Positions 62,901 to 64,000 of a DNA stretch of 64,000 nucleotides are shown in pieces. This DNA is from Bacteroidales bacterium (GTDB taxonomy: Bacteria; Bacteroidota; Bacteroidia; Bacteroidales; Tenuifilaceae), in contig JACABB010000002.1 of the NCBI GenBank assembly GCA_013376985.1, forward strand, positions 206,523 to 270,522, in the 5' to 3' direction. Positions within the stretch are counted from its first letter, which is position 1; the number at the start of each line of letters is the position of its first letter. Under the pieces are notes generated by a model. That model saw nothing but the letters and a program-made list of their open reading frames with translations, had not been told where the DNA came from and made no database searches. Position numbers and translations under genes: made by a program.

Positions 62901-64000
62901 TGGAGTTATTAGTAAAATTAACGGTAAGGGGAGCACCGCCTTCAATAACATCGGTATTAAAGTTTGGGTCAATGAATTTTCCAACAATCAACTCAATCTC
63001 CGATGAATCTTTTAGGTTACACACACCAGTGACAACTACCCTGTATTTTATCGAATGCGTTAAATTTCTTGCAATAGGAAAAGGACTTTGGGGGTCGTTA
63101 AGAAAATCGGTCGGAGTCCAATTATAACGAGTTCCCCCGTAAGCATAAAGTTGAGCTGAATCACCATAGCAAAGAAAGTCACCCGGATCTCCATTTCCAA
63201 CAACAAATGCTTGAGGAGCAAATTTATTAAAGCCTGAAAAAAAACCATATTTACATGTAGTAGCAGCACTTCCATTTATAACACCCAAATGAAACATGTC
63301 AAGGGTGTTTGATATTACATGTTGGCCGAGACCTAGAGAACCTGCTCCTGTAGTTGGTATTCCTGCTGGCGGAATCCCAAAACGAGCAACCCTCCAAGGC
63401 GTTCCGGGAACAATTACGAAAGATGCAGGATTAATCAAAGCATTATTAACGACACCATCAACCAGAAAGTTATTTTCGGCACCATCTCTTACCATTATTG
63501 TCAGATAAAGAGGAGTAGTATTTAATCGAGAAAAGGAAACCTTAGAGCTACCTGTGCAAACATCAATGGGTGGAATTATTGCTCCGCCTTGTTCACAACC
63601 GAACCCTCCAACATGAAAAACATAGAAAGGTTTATAAGGATCACTGACACTTAAATGCGAGGCAATCTTCATGAATCCTGTTGGATGGGTAGCGAGAAAT
63701 TGAACTTGATATTGTTGTCCTGCATTTAATGTAGTTGTTAGAACTCCATCAATGTATATAGGTGTGGCATTTTGAGTTGCTACAACATAAACAAAGTCAT
63801 TATTGGTTAAAAAAGTTCTCATCACAATATACTCAGTACCAGTTAAATTTACTGGTATAATCTGATCTCCAATCACATCTTTACAACCACCAGTTGAATG
63901 ATTGGCTGTGTCGTCCTTAAGGGTTATAGCAATTGGCTTATCGGATGTTATATGGGTGCCGGCCAATCTATTAGCCGCTAATTGACTTTTATTTTCAGGA
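59929..64000 (-). CDS. Giant PKD-repeat surface protein with T9SS sorting domain (5' end beyond window)
   Basis: The frame is open through the right edge (upstream residues PENKSQLAANRLAGTHITSD), so the codon at 63964-63966, TTG, is not the start; at least 1356 residues lie here. The head part (AGTHITSDKPIAITLKDDTA; GCKDVIGDQIIPVN) matches the IgGFc-binding N-terminal region of surface proteins. Many PKD-type Ig-like repeats follow (recurring WDFNSDGDLTDAG, YRWDFGDGESSN, GCSPLTV/GCSPLKLDF). The end has LVYPNPVTEVLNINV and a final KKVIIQKK, the type A T9SS C-terminal domain. It should be secreted through the outer membrane and held at the surface, with a role in adhesion or gliding suggested. 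Confidence 0.9.
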   Translation of the reverse strand, partial: PENKSQLAANRLAGTHITSDKPIAITLKDDTANHSTGGCKDVIGDQIIPVNLTGTEYIVMRTFLTNNDFVYVVATQNATPIYIDGVLTTTLNAGQQYQVQFLATHPTGFMKIASHLSVSDPYKPFYVFHVGGFGCEQGGAIIPPIDVCTGSSKVSFSRLNTTPLYLTIMVRDGAENNFLVDGVVNNALINPASFVIVPGTPWRVARFGIPPAGIPTTGAGSLGLGQHVISNTLDMFHLGVINGSAATTCKYGFFSGFNKFAPQAFVVGNGDPGDFLCYGDSAQLYAYGGTRYNWTPTDFLNDPQSPFPIARNLTHSIKYRVVVTGVCNLKDSSEIELIVGKFIDPNFNTDVIEGGAPLTVNFTNNSTNAAQNYWDFNSDGDLTDAGEGLINSPTFSHVFDNTTNDTIRYNITLLITDETSTCYKQQTKSILVYPHIKADYSTTIADANHCNPLNVSFNSTSNPIGSSYRWDFGDGESSNLANPDHTFNNQNLVATTYNIKLVVKDKYNYYKDSITKSITVQPYLKADFAIDRTEGCSPLTVSADNISKGNMSNFFWDRDGDGTYEYSAPAPTGWSLSYINPTITNTQKIVAIKLKAVNAAGCSDISSKSITIFPPVTASFTINNNGNPLGCSPLKLDFTSTTTNSNIFKWSVDSDSISNTQNLVDTFENLSATPITKIIILKASNDYGCSAIQSSNVIIQPYVNADISIVNQVGCSPLTTSFDNTSSAGSSIFQWDIENNGTIDFLTRNIPPQVFTNITTNLQVRTVPIKLTASNPAGCTSSIIKTISVNPQSTASFTYIDNGNDNHCSPLLAGFASTVTNTETYQWEFGAFGTSTSADTSFSFLNNGNIDITVPIKLTTNNGFGCSASTTQNIIVRPSVKALFTLDNFEGCPPFNTNVDASTSTGPITNYTWNFDGTMYTGLNQVFTNSINSTGYNINRKIKLYVSNGFCSDTIYKSIVVHPQVDAKYTALPNLSGCSPLVVNFENKSTLLGTTTPINNILWDFNDNNTSNATITSHTFINSDSNNPKTFDVTIKATSNDGCINTATSNITVKPTPIVNLGIDQQICEGNHVSLDAQNDGMNFLWNNGSTSRTINASSTGEYSVAVTNSFGCTQKDTMKLTVNPKPVVDLGVNKSICEGDSAILDAGNFGSEHLWNTNETSQVITVFSPGTYSVMVTNPDNCSNSDEVQVTVNPKPYLDLGSDKINTSLPYTLNANTGNVTYLWSTGETTPSIVVNSFGKYSLTVTNSFGCKAYDETEIMITINVETSDESNTSVLVYPNPVTEVLNINVESKNIDVYTVELIDPISRVVRKLVSESTKSFKAKMDIHDLTSGIYLLKVSTNKGSITKKVIIQKK

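Overview
The window looks like chromosomal DNA of an AT-rich member of the Bacteroidota, probably the Bacteroidales. This rests on a TonB-dependent receptor with an N-terminal carboxypeptidase-like domain, a huge PKD-repeat protein with a type IX secretion tail, promoters of the TTTG-N19-TAnnTTTG type, and many short lipoproteins. No species can be named from sequence alone.

Region 1 (1-13.1 kb, all minus strand) is the most unusual part and looks like a ribosomally made, modified peptide (RiPP) locus. At its left edge lie at least three tandem copies of a 44-45 residue peptide gene (the third is cut by the window edge) with leader MKPLxKP, a central CNCxQACN block and an invariant acidic-hydrophobic tail. 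Codon differences between copies in the conserved blocks are synonymous, so the peptides are under selection. Around them are a YcaO-family enzyme with a C-terminal four-cysteine motif, a decayed gene, an exported S41 protease with a PDZ-like region, an AraC regulator with a degenerate receiver-like half, a glycogen-synthase-type glycosyltransferase, a GH13 amylase-type hydrolase, a free-standing NRPS-like condensation protein and an ABC exporter. I know of no described system with this combination.

Region 2 (13.8-28.8 kb): a self-regulated-looking operon (membrane protein, winged-helix regulator, TPR lipoprotein, TonB receptor) with the same near-palindrome at two promoters; then a minus-strand FNR-like reductase/rlmN/serpin/AlbA_2 group; then mixed housekeeping genes (rhodanese-like, thioesterase, EamA transporter, flippase-like protein, SDR, purQ, EEP hydrolase).

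Region 3 (29-42.6 kb, all plus strand) is one long signalling locus: CheR, a Cache/HAMP/GAF/PAS receptor, a degenerate CheR, a free-standing CheB, a membrane GAF protein, a GAF/PAS/PP2C phosphatase, SiaB-like kinase, SiaC-like phosphoprotein, then a 1030-residue ABCG-type transporter with an N-terminal TerB-like domain, a lipoprotein and a small exported protein. There is no CheA, CheW or classical MCP domain. It resembles a SiaABC partner-switch whose output may be the transporter. A strong hairpin closes it.

Region 4 (42.6-64 kb): adenosine kinase, a 2 kb graveyard of two IS630-type elements, an SH3-like lipoprotein, a C-terminal processing protease, dCMP deaminase, tRNA-Leu(CAA), dxs, an OmpA lipoprotein, three exported proteins of unknown function (one with HExxH), a serine hydrolase coupled to a fucose-isomerase-fold protein, frr, pyrH, and the 3' part of a giant PKD/T9SS surface protein that runs off the right edge.
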